This document shows, one piece after another, positions 17,305-24,162 of a DNA stretch of 39,904 nt; within the stretch, counting starts at the first letter, position 1, and every line of letters starts with the position of its first letter. A model generated the notes under the pieces. The model did not search any database. It was not told the DNA's origin and was given only the letters and a program-made list of their open reading frames with translations. The translations under genes and the position numbers were made by a program. The DNA is from an uncultured Clostridia bacterium (GTDB lineage Bacteria > Bacillota > Clostridia > Christensenellales > UBA3700): the NCBI GenBank assembly GCA_947175555.1, contig CAMWNK010000013.1, positions 1-39,904 on the forward strand, read 5' to 3'.

Positions 17305-17383
17305 TTCGCTCGCACCGCTCGTATTTTTCAAGGTGCAGCTTGCAAAAAGTGTGATTTTTGCAAGCTGGTCCTGCGGAGCATTA
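17305..17383. repeat. 79-bp repeat, copy 2
   Basis: 75 of 79 positions match copy 1 at 16872-16950. One A-to-G change repairs a C-A mismatch of copy 1 in the stem (now C-G); three others open two mismatches lower in the stem. It directly abuts the inverted-repeat element starting at 17386. Confidence 0.9.
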
Positions 17384-17385
17384 TG

Positions 17386-17731
17386 AGTGATATAACGCTT
17401 AAGTATAACGCGGGGCACCACTTAAACGCAGACAAAAGCGCGGTTTTTGCGCGCTTGATTATTTCAATTATAAATATACAATATAGTTTTTTTAGTTTTC
17501 TAATAAATGCCACTATTTTTATTAATATGTATCCGCAACTCTGCGCCAGCGGAATATCATTTTATACTCCGTAGGATAGCGAACGAAAACCACGCTTTTC
17601 GTGAGCGATACCTTGAAAACGCGAAAGCGTTTGTGGAGGGGTGCTAACGAGGGGAAACGCGTAGCCAGTATGCGTAAGCATACGATTTGCGTTTAAGCGG
17701 TGCCCCTCGTTATACTTAGCAGAATATCACT
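17386..17731. mobile_element. Inverted-repeat-bounded element without a transposase
   Basis: Left end 17386-17430 and right end 17688-17731 are reverse complements over about 45 bases with a few mismatches and a short gap. Shared blocks are AGTGATAT, TAAGTATAACG, GGGGC and CACCACTTAAACGCA (right end: TGCGTTTAAGCGGTG). The interior (about 255 bp) has more hairpins: CGAAAA/TTTTCG (17583-17600), AAACGC/GCGTTT (17617-17632), and a competing stem TAACGAGGGG (17645-17654) / CCCCTCGTTA (17702-17711). It resembles a MITE or a large structured RNA. No target duplication was found. Confidence 0.65.
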
Positions 17732-17860
17732 TTTGCGACAGCAAAAATATCACGTTGCTTTAGCAACATATCACTCCGCGTTAGCGGAATATCACTTGCC
17801 TTTAGGCAAATATCACTATTTCACGCAGTGAAATCACGCTTGCCGCATAGCAAATATCAC
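17724..17860. repeat. Ladder of palindromes with constant ATATCAC linker
   Basis: Six successive palindromes: TTTTGCgacaGCAAAA, GTTGCtttaGCAAC, TCCGCgttaGCGGA, TTGCCtttaGGCAA, ATTTCACgcaGTGAAAT and TTGCcgcataGCAA. Each is flanked by ATATCAC (once shortened to ATCAC). Stems differ completely while the linker is constant. A degenerate unit (TCTGCgccaGCGGA then ATATCAT) lies near 17540-17559. The array ends 14 bases past the stop of the minus-strand DivIVA-like gene. Confidence 0.9.
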
Positions 17861-17874
17861 TGCTATATAAAGTG

Positions 17875-18357
17875 TTATATTTTCGCAAGCCTATCTCTTT
17901 CGCTGTTATACACCGACGATACTTCGCTTAAGAATGAACCTACGTTGAGGTCGCCGATTAAGCCGTCTCTTATCTCCTGCTCTGTCTTTTTGATAAAGTT
18001 ATTGGTGGATATTACCATGTCCTTATCAACTCTGTTGGCTACGCTTTCGCAATATCTTATCCACTTATCGCTGAATAGCTTGAGCCTCTCCCCTTCCAAG
18101 GCGTAACGCACCTTTGAGGCGTATTCTATCTGCTTTGACTTCTCTACAGCCATAGTTATGGAGCGAGTTATACTGTCCTTCTTGTCATTGAACTCGCTTA
18201 TCAACCTCTCTTTACTTGCAACTTCCGCCTTAAGATTTTCTATCCTTTCCTTTTGTGCGGCAAGCGACTTTTCGTAGCTTTTACATAAGTTGACGATATA
18301 CTCGTCGACATCCGACTTGTCGTAGCCCTTGCGCGCAGTTCTGAATGTGTATTCCAT
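17875..18357 (-). CDS. DivIVA-domain coiled-coil protein
   Basis: A 160-residue protein whose N-terminus (MEYTFRTARKGYDKSDVDEYI) matches the DivIVA membrane-curvature domain, including the F...GYD..DVDEYI pattern. Residues 25-60 are coiled coil (SLAAQKERIENLKAEVASKERLISEFNDKK). It could serve in division-site or polar organisation, or be a GpsB-like adaptor; the C-terminal half has no recognised motif. It sits downstream of lgt on the same strand, after a 176-base gap. The region just 3' of its stop is the palindrome ladder, which its transcripts would enter. Confidence 0.82.
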   Translation of the reverse strand: MEYTFRTARKGYDKSDVDEYIVNLCKSYEKSLAAQKERIENLKAEVASKERLISEFNDKKDSITRSITMAVEKSKQIEYASKVRYALEGERLKLFSDKWIRYCESVANRVDKDMVISTNNFIKKTEQEIRDGLIGDLNVGSFLSEVSSVYNSERDRLAKI

Positions 18358-18533
18358 ACCGTTCTCCTATCTATTAATCGTATTAATTATACAATAGCGG
18401 AAAATGCGCCTGCTACATGTCGTCATGACGGAATATGAGCTAAAAGGACGACTTATCGGCAATCATGTCGATAAACGTCTTTATAATAAAATCAAGAATA
18501 TAAATAAAGAAAAATTTCGATAATTTATCGATA

Positions 18534-19457
18534 TCAGTCTGCTTTATCCTCTAATATATAGCAGCCGTCGGACACGTCGTAGTCGTCGGTCAAAGAAGGA
18601 TTATCCCTCGTCTTCATCTTATCAAGGAACTTAAAGTTAATCTTTCCGCATAGATATAAGACGTTAATCAGCAATGTGATCGCGCTCATGCAATAGCATA
18701 TCACCTGCACCGCGCCTATACCGCTATTGCCTATCGTAACGTGGTCTTCTTTAAGGAACTCGAGCGAACCCCTTACCACTCCGTACCAGAACAGATAAAA
18801 TAGCGCTATAGAAAAAGGCTTTTTCTTATCAAGGCGGTTTCTGTACATGATAAGGCAGATGATAAAGCCTACCGCGTTGAGCAGCCCCTCGTAAAAGAAT
18901 AACGCGTTGTGATATCCGCCGTGTCCGCACTCGCTGCAATAATCGATATATACCGCAAAAGGAAACCACTGCATAGACTCATCGGTAATAAGTCTGCCGT
19001 ACAGCTCTTGATTGCAATAGTTGCCCCACCTGCCTATAATCTGCCCGAGTAACAGACCTATTACGACAAGGTCGCACGTCCTTGCGATGCTGTACTCCTT
19101 GTTGCGAAGACAACAGCACATGATGCCGAGGACGCCGCCGAATATGCCGCCTATTATGGTAAGTCCGCCGTTGCGCAGATTAAAGAAAGCATCCTTAAAG
19201 CCGTCCCAAGAATCTATATGATATACAGTACCTATACGCGGCACGACGTAAAATACGCGGCAGAACACGATAGCAAGCACAATCAGCCACAGGAATAATT
19301 CAAATATAAAGTCAAGCGTAACCTTACGCTTAGACGCAAGTATCGCCACCGTAACCAAGGCGGAAAGTATGCCCAAAGTAACGATGATGGCGTACCAATA
19401 TATATCCAAATTGCCGATTGAGAAAGCTACTCTATCCGGCGCGCATAAAAGAGACAT
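18534..19457 (-). CDS. lgt: Prolipoprotein diacylglyceryl transferase
   Basis: A 307-residue multi-span membrane enzyme that transfers diacylglycerol from phosphatidylglycerol to the lipobox Cys. It has seven or so hydrophobic segments, the family motif GQIIGRWGNYCNQELYG (usual G.IGNF.N.E..G), GGLTIIGGIFGG and VVRGSLEFLKED (Arg and Glu of the active site). In the GGL segment, well-studied enzymes carry His (HGG); here the residue is Ile. It begins on the last base of the galK-like stop codon (TGATG), so the two are translationally coupled. A charged C-terminal tail of about 40 residues is present. Confidence 0.93.
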   Translation of the reverse strand: MSLLCAPDRVAFSIGNLDIYWYAIIVTLGILSALVTVAILASKRKVTLDFIFELFLWLIVLAIVFCRVFYVVPRIGTVYHIDSWDGFKDAFFNLRNGGLTIIGGIFGGVLGIMCCCLRNKEYSIARTCDLVVIGLLLGQIIGRWGNYCNQELYGRLITDESMQWFPFAVYIDYCSECGHGGYHNALFFYEGLLNAVGFIICLIMYRNRLDKKKPFSIALFYLFWYGVVRGSLEFLKEDHVTIGNSGIGAVQVICYCMSAITLLINVLYLCGKINFKFLDKMKTRDNPSLTDDYDVSDGCYILEDKAD

Positions 19458-20719
19458 CAGATATTTACCTTACATGCTCCGTCGTTACGGATATTTACGG
19501 CAAAGACGTTCTGCTTGCCGAATATTACTCCCATTTCAGCGACATAATCGGCGGTATGCGCGCTGTCTACCAAGGCAAGAATAGTACCTGCAAAGCCGCC
19601 GCCGTGCACCCTCACAGCCTTTACGCCGAGGCACTTTTTGCTCAAGCATATACCCAAGGGGATACGCTGAGCCTTATCCTGTTCTGCATAGCAGTTCTGC
19701 AACATGGTATAAGAAGAAATTCCGCTGTCGCCTATAACTTGAGCGAATTTATCAAAGTCGACATCCTTTACAGCCTTAGCGCCTTCTACCACGCGCTTAT
19801 TCTCGTCGAAGTAATGTACAGACCTAAGTATTGCGCGACCGCTCGCCTTCTCCTGCAACTGCGGCAACGCATCGTAAAATGCGCTCTCGTCTATATCTCT
19901 CAGCGTCTTGCCGCCGAGATATTCCGCCACCTGCTCCATCTCTTTTCTGATATCGGAATAGCAATGAGTGAGGTCGCAATGATCTCCGCCGGTATTGGTT
20001 ATGACGATGTCCACGCCGCTAAACTTCCAATCGATGCTCTCGACTACGGGCTCGGTCGTAGACTTAAAATCTATGTAGCTCACGCCGCCCAGCGATATCG
20101 CGCTCTGATCGAGCAGACCGCTCGGCTTGCCGAAATACACATTCTCGGCATAATAAGACGCCTTAGACTTGGTCATCTTATCCAGCTTGCCGCCGTTAAA
20201 CTCTACGTTGAGTATCTCGGCAACCAGCAACTCAAAACTTGCCGAAGAAGACACACCCGCGCCCTTAAATACGCCCGATACCGTACTTGCGGCAAATCCG
20301 CCTATAGCATATCCGTTATCTACGTAATACTTGCATACGCCCCTTACCAGCGCGGCGCTATCGCCCTCTTCCTCGGGCTTTTTATCAAGGTCGGAAATAT
20401 TCACCTTGACGGCAGGATAACCTAAAGATTCGATAATTATATAGCCGTCGTCCCTCTTTGTAACGCAGGCAATAGTATCTACGTTGATTGCCGCGCACAG
20501 CACCTTACCGTTATTATGGTCGGTGTGATTTCCGCAAAGTTCAATCCTTCCCGGGGAAGAATAGAAGCAGCCCTCGCCGTATTTTTTCACGTGAATTTCC
20601 GCAATGGACGCATACTTAGACGCCGCAGCCGCAACATCCGCATCCTTGCCGTACAATGATGCCACCGCATCTGCAAACGCCTTACTGTTAATAAGATTAT
20701 CGGCTATAGATATCGACAT
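19457..20719 (-). CDS. galK: Galactokinase-family sugar kinase (GHMP), divergent
   Basis: A 420-residue GHMP kinase. Motif 1 is PGRIELCGNHTDHNNG, motif 2 GAGVSSSASFELLVAEIL (phosphate loop), motif 3 RVHGGGFAGTILAL; GLLDQ supplies the catalytic Asp. Classical galactokinases read GEHTDY in motif 1, where Glu contacts the sugar; here Asn stands in that place. A Clostridial clade with GNHTDH is usually annotated galactokinase, so the substrate is probably galactose but could be a related sugar. ATG 20719 has AAAGGGG upstream. It is divergent from galT, its functional partner in the Leloir pathway, and overlaps lgt by one base. Confidence 0.85.
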   Translation of the reverse strand: MSISIADNLINSKAFADAVASLYGKDADVAAAASKYASIAEIHVKKYGEGCFYSSPGRIELCGNHTDHNNGKVLCAAINVDTIACVTKRDDGYIIIESLGYPAVKVNISDLDKKPEEEGDSAALVRGVCKYYVDNGYAIGGFAASTVSGVFKGAGVSSSASFELLVAEILNVEFNGGKLDKMTKSKASYYAENVYFGKPSGLLDQSAISLGGVSYIDFKSTTEPVVESIDWKFSGVDIVITNTGGDHCDLTHCYSDIRKEMEQVAEYLGGKTLRDIDESAFYDALPQLQEKASGRAILRSVHYFDENKRVVEGAKAVKDVDFDKFAQVIGDSGISSYTMLQNCYAEQDKAQRIPLGICLSKKCLGVKAVRVHGGGFAGTILALVDSAHTADYVAEMGVIFGKQNVFAVNIRNDGACKVNI

Positions 20720-20755
20720 ATTTACCCCTTTAATATAGGATTTCAGATACTATAA

Positions 20756-20784
20756 ATTATATCATACTTGCACCCTAATGTAAA
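20756..20784 (-). promoter_or_regulatory. galK-lgt promoter
   Basis: On the minus strand, TTTACA (20784-20779), 17-base spacer, TATAAT (20761-20756). It lies back-to-back with the galT promoter, leaving about 28 bases between the two -35 boxes for shared control. Confidence 0.75.
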
Positions 20785-20812
20785 TATAATTGCCTTAATA
20801 CATATCAATAGC

Positions 20813-20842
20813 TTGCAATATTATATATGGGCGTATTATAAT
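20813..20842 (+). promoter_or_regulatory. galT promoter
   Basis: TTGCAA (20813-20818), 18-base spacer, TATAAT (20837-20842). Start expected near 20849, which gives a leader of about 60 bases to ATG 20909. Confidence 0.7.
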
Positions 20843-20908
20843 ATACGTATTAAATGATATATGGCGGCATGCTTAAACCAAGCGCTTTCCGTCGCTAAAA
20901 GAGGTTGT

Positions 20909-22441
20909 ATGTTATCCCAAGACGAACTGAGGGTTAAAATCAGCGAATTAGTAGCTTATGCTTGCGACAAAATCTCATTGAATGCAGCTAATAAAATTTA
21001 TGTTACCAATCAATTACTCGACTTCTTTTCTCTTACCTATCCTGCCCCTATCCCCGATAAGTTCCAAGGCGACTTTCAACAAGACATTGTCGAGCCGCTC
21101 GTAAATTATGCGATAGAAAGCGGCATGACTACGGCGGAAGAAGCCCTGCTATTCGAGACTAAGCTGCTCGGCAAGGTTACTCCTACTCCGGCGGAGATAA
21201 TAGAACAGTTCGATATTATCGCCAGTAATAAAGGTTGCGACCGCGCTACAGACTGGCTCTTCAACCTCAGCAAATCCAACAATTACATCCGTATGCCCGA
21301 TATCAGCCGCAACATCAAGTGGGCTCATACAGGCAAGTTCGGCGGCATAGAGATAACAATAAATCTTTCTAAACCCGAAAAAGATCCCAAGCAAATTGCC
21401 GCGGCTAAGCTGCTGCCAAAGACAGGCTACCCTGCATGCTTGCTGTGTCCCGATAACGTGGGATTTGCGGGCAACCTCAATCATCCTGCCCGTCAGACGT
21501 TGCGTACTATACCGATAGAGCTTGACGGAGAAGCGTGGGAATTGCAGTACTCTCCCTATCAGTACTACACGGAGCACGTTATCGCGTTTTCTTGCGAGCA
21601 TCGCCCCATGAAAGTGGACGAAAACGCCTTTAGGCGTCTTATGGATTTCGTAGAGATATTCCCTCACTATTTCATAGGTTCCAACGCTGCTCTTCCTATT
21701 GTCGGAGGCTCTATACTCACGCATGACCATTATCAAGGCGGCGCGAAAGTATTGCCCATGATGACTCGCGGAATACGCAAGTATTATAAATGCACTCAAT
21801 ACCCTAAGGTGAAAATCGGCATTGCGGATTGGTACAATTCCGTCGTGCATATCGAGGGCAAGCAGCGCGAAGACGTCTATAATATGGCATGCCGAGTGCT
21901 TGACACTTGGTCGAGATGGACCGACGAAAGAGTAGGCGTAATCTGCAAGACGGACGAACAGCATAATGCAATCACCCCCATATGCAGATACGACAACGGC
22001 AATTATATATTCGACTTGATACTTCGCAACAACCGTACGGACGATGCTCATCCCTTCGGAATTTTCCACCCCGACGTGAGTATGCACAACATTAAGAAAG
22101 AAGGCATCGGCATCATAGAGGTAATGGGACTGTTCATACTCCCCGGTCGTCTTAAGACGGAGCTTGAGGAGATAAAGAAGTACCTCACAGGCGAAAATAT
22201 TCTTAATCTGCAAGCCATATACAACCCCGAGGACAGCATGTCGAAGCATGCCGATATAATAGTACAGCTTCTCAACGATTTCGGCAACACTAATTCTGCC
22301 GCTCAAGCCGACAAGATTGTTACCGATTACGTAAATGATACGTGCGAGAAAATATTGGAGTGCACTGCCGTATTCAAGAACGACGACAACGGCAATACAG
22401 CCTTCGACAGATTTATGACAGAAGGACTCAATCTTCTGTAA
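20909..22441 (+). CDS. galT: UTP-hexose-1-phosphate uridylyltransferase, class II GalT
   Basis: A 510-residue GalT of the Gram-positive type II family, unrelated in length to the 350-residue enterobacterial type. It exchanges UMP between UDP-glucose and galactose-1-phosphate. Visible blocks: RNIKW, KTGYPACLLCPDNVGFAGNLNHPARQ, LQYSPYQYYTEHVIAF, YFIGSNAALPIVGGSILTHDHYQGG (His-rich active-site loop), RNNRTDDAHPFGIFHPD. I chose ATG 20909 because GAGG lies 4 bases upstream; the frame also has ATG 20861 without a ribosome-binding site. Partner of the divergent kinase. Confidence 0.94.
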   Translation: MLSQDELRVKISELVAYACDKISLNAANKIYVTNQLLDFFSLTYPAPIPDKFQGDFQQDIVEPLVNYAIESGMTTAEEALLFETKLLGKVTPTPAEIIEQFDIIASNKGCDRATDWLFNLSKSNNYIRMPDISRNIKWAHTGKFGGIEITINLSKPEKDPKQIAAAKLLPKTGYPACLLCPDNVGFAGNLNHPARQTLRTIPIELDGEAWELQYSPYQYYTEHVIAFSCEHRPMKVDENAFRRLMDFVEIFPHYFIGSNAALPIVGGSILTHDHYQGGAKVLPMMTRGIRKYYKCTQYPKVKIGIADWYNSVVHIEGKQREDVYNMACRVLDTWSRWTDERVGVICKTDEQHNAITPICRYDNGNYIFDLILRNNRTDDAHPFGIFHPDVSMHNIKKEGIGIIEVMGLFILPGRLKTELEEIKKYLTGENILNLQAIYNPEDSMSKHADIIVQLLNDFGNTNSAAQADKIVTDYVNDTCEKILECTAVFKNDDNGNTAFDRFMTEGLNLL

Positions 22442-22465
22442 TATTAATCTCGAATTCAATAGCAT

Positions 22466-22491
22466 AGCCGTCCTATATAAAGGGCGGCTTT
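22466..22491 (+). terminator. galT terminator
   Basis: Stem AGCCGTCC (22466-22473) / GGGCGGCT (22482-22489) with one G-T pair, loop TATATAAA, tail TTATTGT. Confidence 0.8.
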
Positions 22492-22690
22492 ATTGTATAT
22501 AGAATATAGATAACTTATATAATCTGCAAATATAATAACGTATACAATGAGCGTTATTCTACGGAAAGATGATGGTAGTTTAGACTTTTACCCCTGTTTT
22601 GGTTTGTTACCTATTACTCTATTGAGTCGCTTATATATTAACTTCTCTTTTAGCTCTTAATTGCACTTGACAGTATAATTCACCGCATAT

Positions 22691-22718
22691 AAAAATCGCG
22701 GCTATAAGCAGCCGCGAT
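22691..22718 (-). terminator. Terminator of the decarboxylase operon
   Basis: Stem ATCGCGGCT (22695-22703) / AGCCGCGAT (22710-22718), with a T run on the minus strand (22694-22691 and beyond). It closes the operon whose last gene stops at 22745. Confidence 0.88.
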
Positions 22719-22744
22719 TAGATTATTATTAAAGTCAGCTAACG

Positions 22745-24136
22745 TCAGATAGGCATTATTTTCTTGGAGACATCGCCTACCTCTGTATCTACGTGATACT
22801 TATTAGCCTGTCTGTACTTGAAATAATTGAGCGCGACCTGAGGGAACAGCGCATACGAAAGCACGTCCTCGTCCTGCTCTACATACTCGGCTACCTCTGC
22901 GCGGTATTTCTCGAGCTCCGCCTCGATAAGATCGGCAGGGCGGCAAGTAATCCTCTTGGTATCGCCCAATACCTTCTTGACAACGTCTGCGTTAGGCTCT
23001 GCAGGCAATCTGCCGTAGTTGCCCTGCAATACGCCCTTAGTCTCGGCAGATACCACCTTATAGCGCTCGCCGTAATATACGTTGAACACAGCCTGCGTGC
23101 CTACTATCTGAGACGTAGGAGTAACAAGCGGAGGATATCCGAGGTCTGCTCTCACTCTCGGCACTTCTGCAAGCACCTCGTCGTACTTATCCAGCGCGTT
23201 GAGCTGCTTGAGCTGATTGACAAGGTTGGAAAGCATGCCGCCGGGGACCTGATAGATAAGCGCATTGACGTCTGTCTGCAAAGACTTATCGGTAAGGAAA
23301 CCGTCCGCCTTGAGCCTGTCTGCCACCTTCTTGAAGTGTCCTGTCAACTCGTTAAGTTTGACAATATCTATGCCCGTATCGTAAGGCGTGCCCTGAAGAG
23401 CTGCAACCATAGGCTCCGTAGCAGGTTGCGACGTGCCGTTGCCAAGAGGCGATAAGGCGCAATCGATAATATCGACGCCTGCCTCGACTGCCTTCATATA
23501 GGTAAGATTACCTACGCCCGAAGTCTGGTGGGTATGCAAGTGAACGGGAATTTTTACAGTAGACTTTATCGCTTTAACAAGCTCGTAAGCGTTGTAAGGC
23601 AGCAGTATGCCAGCCATGTCCTTAATACAGATAATGTCCGCGCCCATATCCTCAAGCTCTTTGGACAGCTTGACGAAATACTCGTTGGTATGCACGGGAG
23701 AGGTCGTATAGCTGAACGCCGCCTCGCATATACCCTTATATTTCTTGCACGCATCCATTGCCCTCTTCATGTTGCGGGTATCGTTGAGCGCGTCGAATAT
23801 TCTTATAATATCTATACCGTTTTGGATAGATTTCTTTACGAACTCGTCGACAACGTCGTCGGCGTAGTGCTTATAGCCCAGTATATTCTGACCTCTAAGC
23901 AACATCTGCAACTTGGTGTTGGGCATAGTCTTCTTCAAAGCTCTGAGTCTTTCCCAAGGATCTTCGTTCAAAAATCTCAAGCAAGAGTCGAACGTTGCTC
24001 CGCCCCAGCACTCTATAGAATAATATCCTATCTTGTCGAGCTTCTCCGCAACGGGGAGCATCTCGTCAAGGCGCATACGAGTAGCAGCCTGAGACTGATG
24101 CGCATCTCTCAATATTGTTTCCGTAATTTTAACCAT
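22745..24136 (-). CDS. oadA: Pyruvate/oxaloacetate carboxyltransferase (5S/OadA-type), no biotin domain
   Basis: A 463-residue HMGL-like TIM-barrel carboxyltransferase with the conserved DUF/PYC-OADA C-terminal domain. Motifs: ETILRDAHQSQAATRMR (metal-binding Asp), ECWGGATFDSCLRFL, RGQNILGYKHYADDVV, FDALNDTRNM, CIKDMAGILLP (the Lys carbamylated in the family), and PVHLHTHQTSG (metal-binding His pair). It ends near residue 463 without the EAMKM biotin domain found on many OadA proteins; that domain is a separate gene at 25583-25942. It moves carboxyl groups between biotin and pyruvate/oxaloacetate. Last gene of the operon. Confidence 0.95.
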   Translation of the reverse strand: MVKITETILRDAHQSQAATRMRLDEMLPVAEKLDKIGYYSIECWGGATFDSCLRFLNEDPWERLRALKKTMPNTKLQMLLRGQNILGYKHYADDVVDEFVKKSIQNGIDIIRIFDALNDTRNMKRAMDACKKYKGICEAAFSYTTSPVHTNEYFVKLSKELEDMGADIICIKDMAGILLPYNAYELVKAIKSTVKIPVHLHTHQTSGVGNLTYMKAVEAGVDIIDCALSPLGNGTSQPATEPMVAALQGTPYDTGIDIVKLNELTGHFKKVADRLKADGFLTDKSLQTDVNALIYQVPGGMLSNLVNQLKQLNALDKYDEVLAEVPRVRADLGYPPLVTPTSQIVGTQAVFNVYYGERYKVVSAETKGVLQGNYGRLPAEPNADVVKKVLGDTKRITCRPADLIEAELEKYRAEVAEYVEQDEDVLSYALFPQVALNYFKYRQANKYHVDTEVGDVSKKIMPI

Positions 24137-24162
24137 ATATTACCTCTTATTTCAGTTAGCAA

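Larger units (their letters stand above)
16666..17874. other. Gene-free repeat and hairpin island
   Basis: About 1.2 kb between groEL and the DivIVA-like gene, with no convincing gene. Short frames on either strand lack family sequence, and their starts fall inside repeats. The island holds two copies of repeat unit A, two copies of a 79-bp repeat, further large hairpins (17157-17180 and 17216-17276), an inverted-repeat element (17386-17731) and a ladder of small palindromes (17724-17860). It looks like accreted mobile or RNA-structured elements. Confidence 0.85.
22442..22744. other. Intergenic region between galT and oadA
   Basis: About 300 bases between convergent genes. The two ends hold the terminators described separately (22466-22491 and 22691-22718). 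The middle (22493-22690) is AT-rich with no recognisable gene, promoter pair or repeat. Confidence 0.7.

Noticed and set aside
17383..17574. 63-residue plus-strand frame with a hydrophobic segment, possibly a small toxin
   Set aside because: Its first third is encoded by the inverted-repeat end, the interior is AT-rich and the hydrophobic stretch is what such AT-rich DNA gives by chance. The GGAG before its ATG belongs to the 79-bp repeat. No antisense partner promoter could be identified.
17724..17860. CRISPR array
   Set aside because: The repeated part is only 7 bases and not palindromic, while the variable parts are self-complementary and about 14-17 bases. No cas genes are in the window.
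21149..22465. 438-residue minus-strand frame opposite galT
   Set aside because: Codon-mirrored shadow of galT. It has no ribosome-binding site and no recognisable domain.
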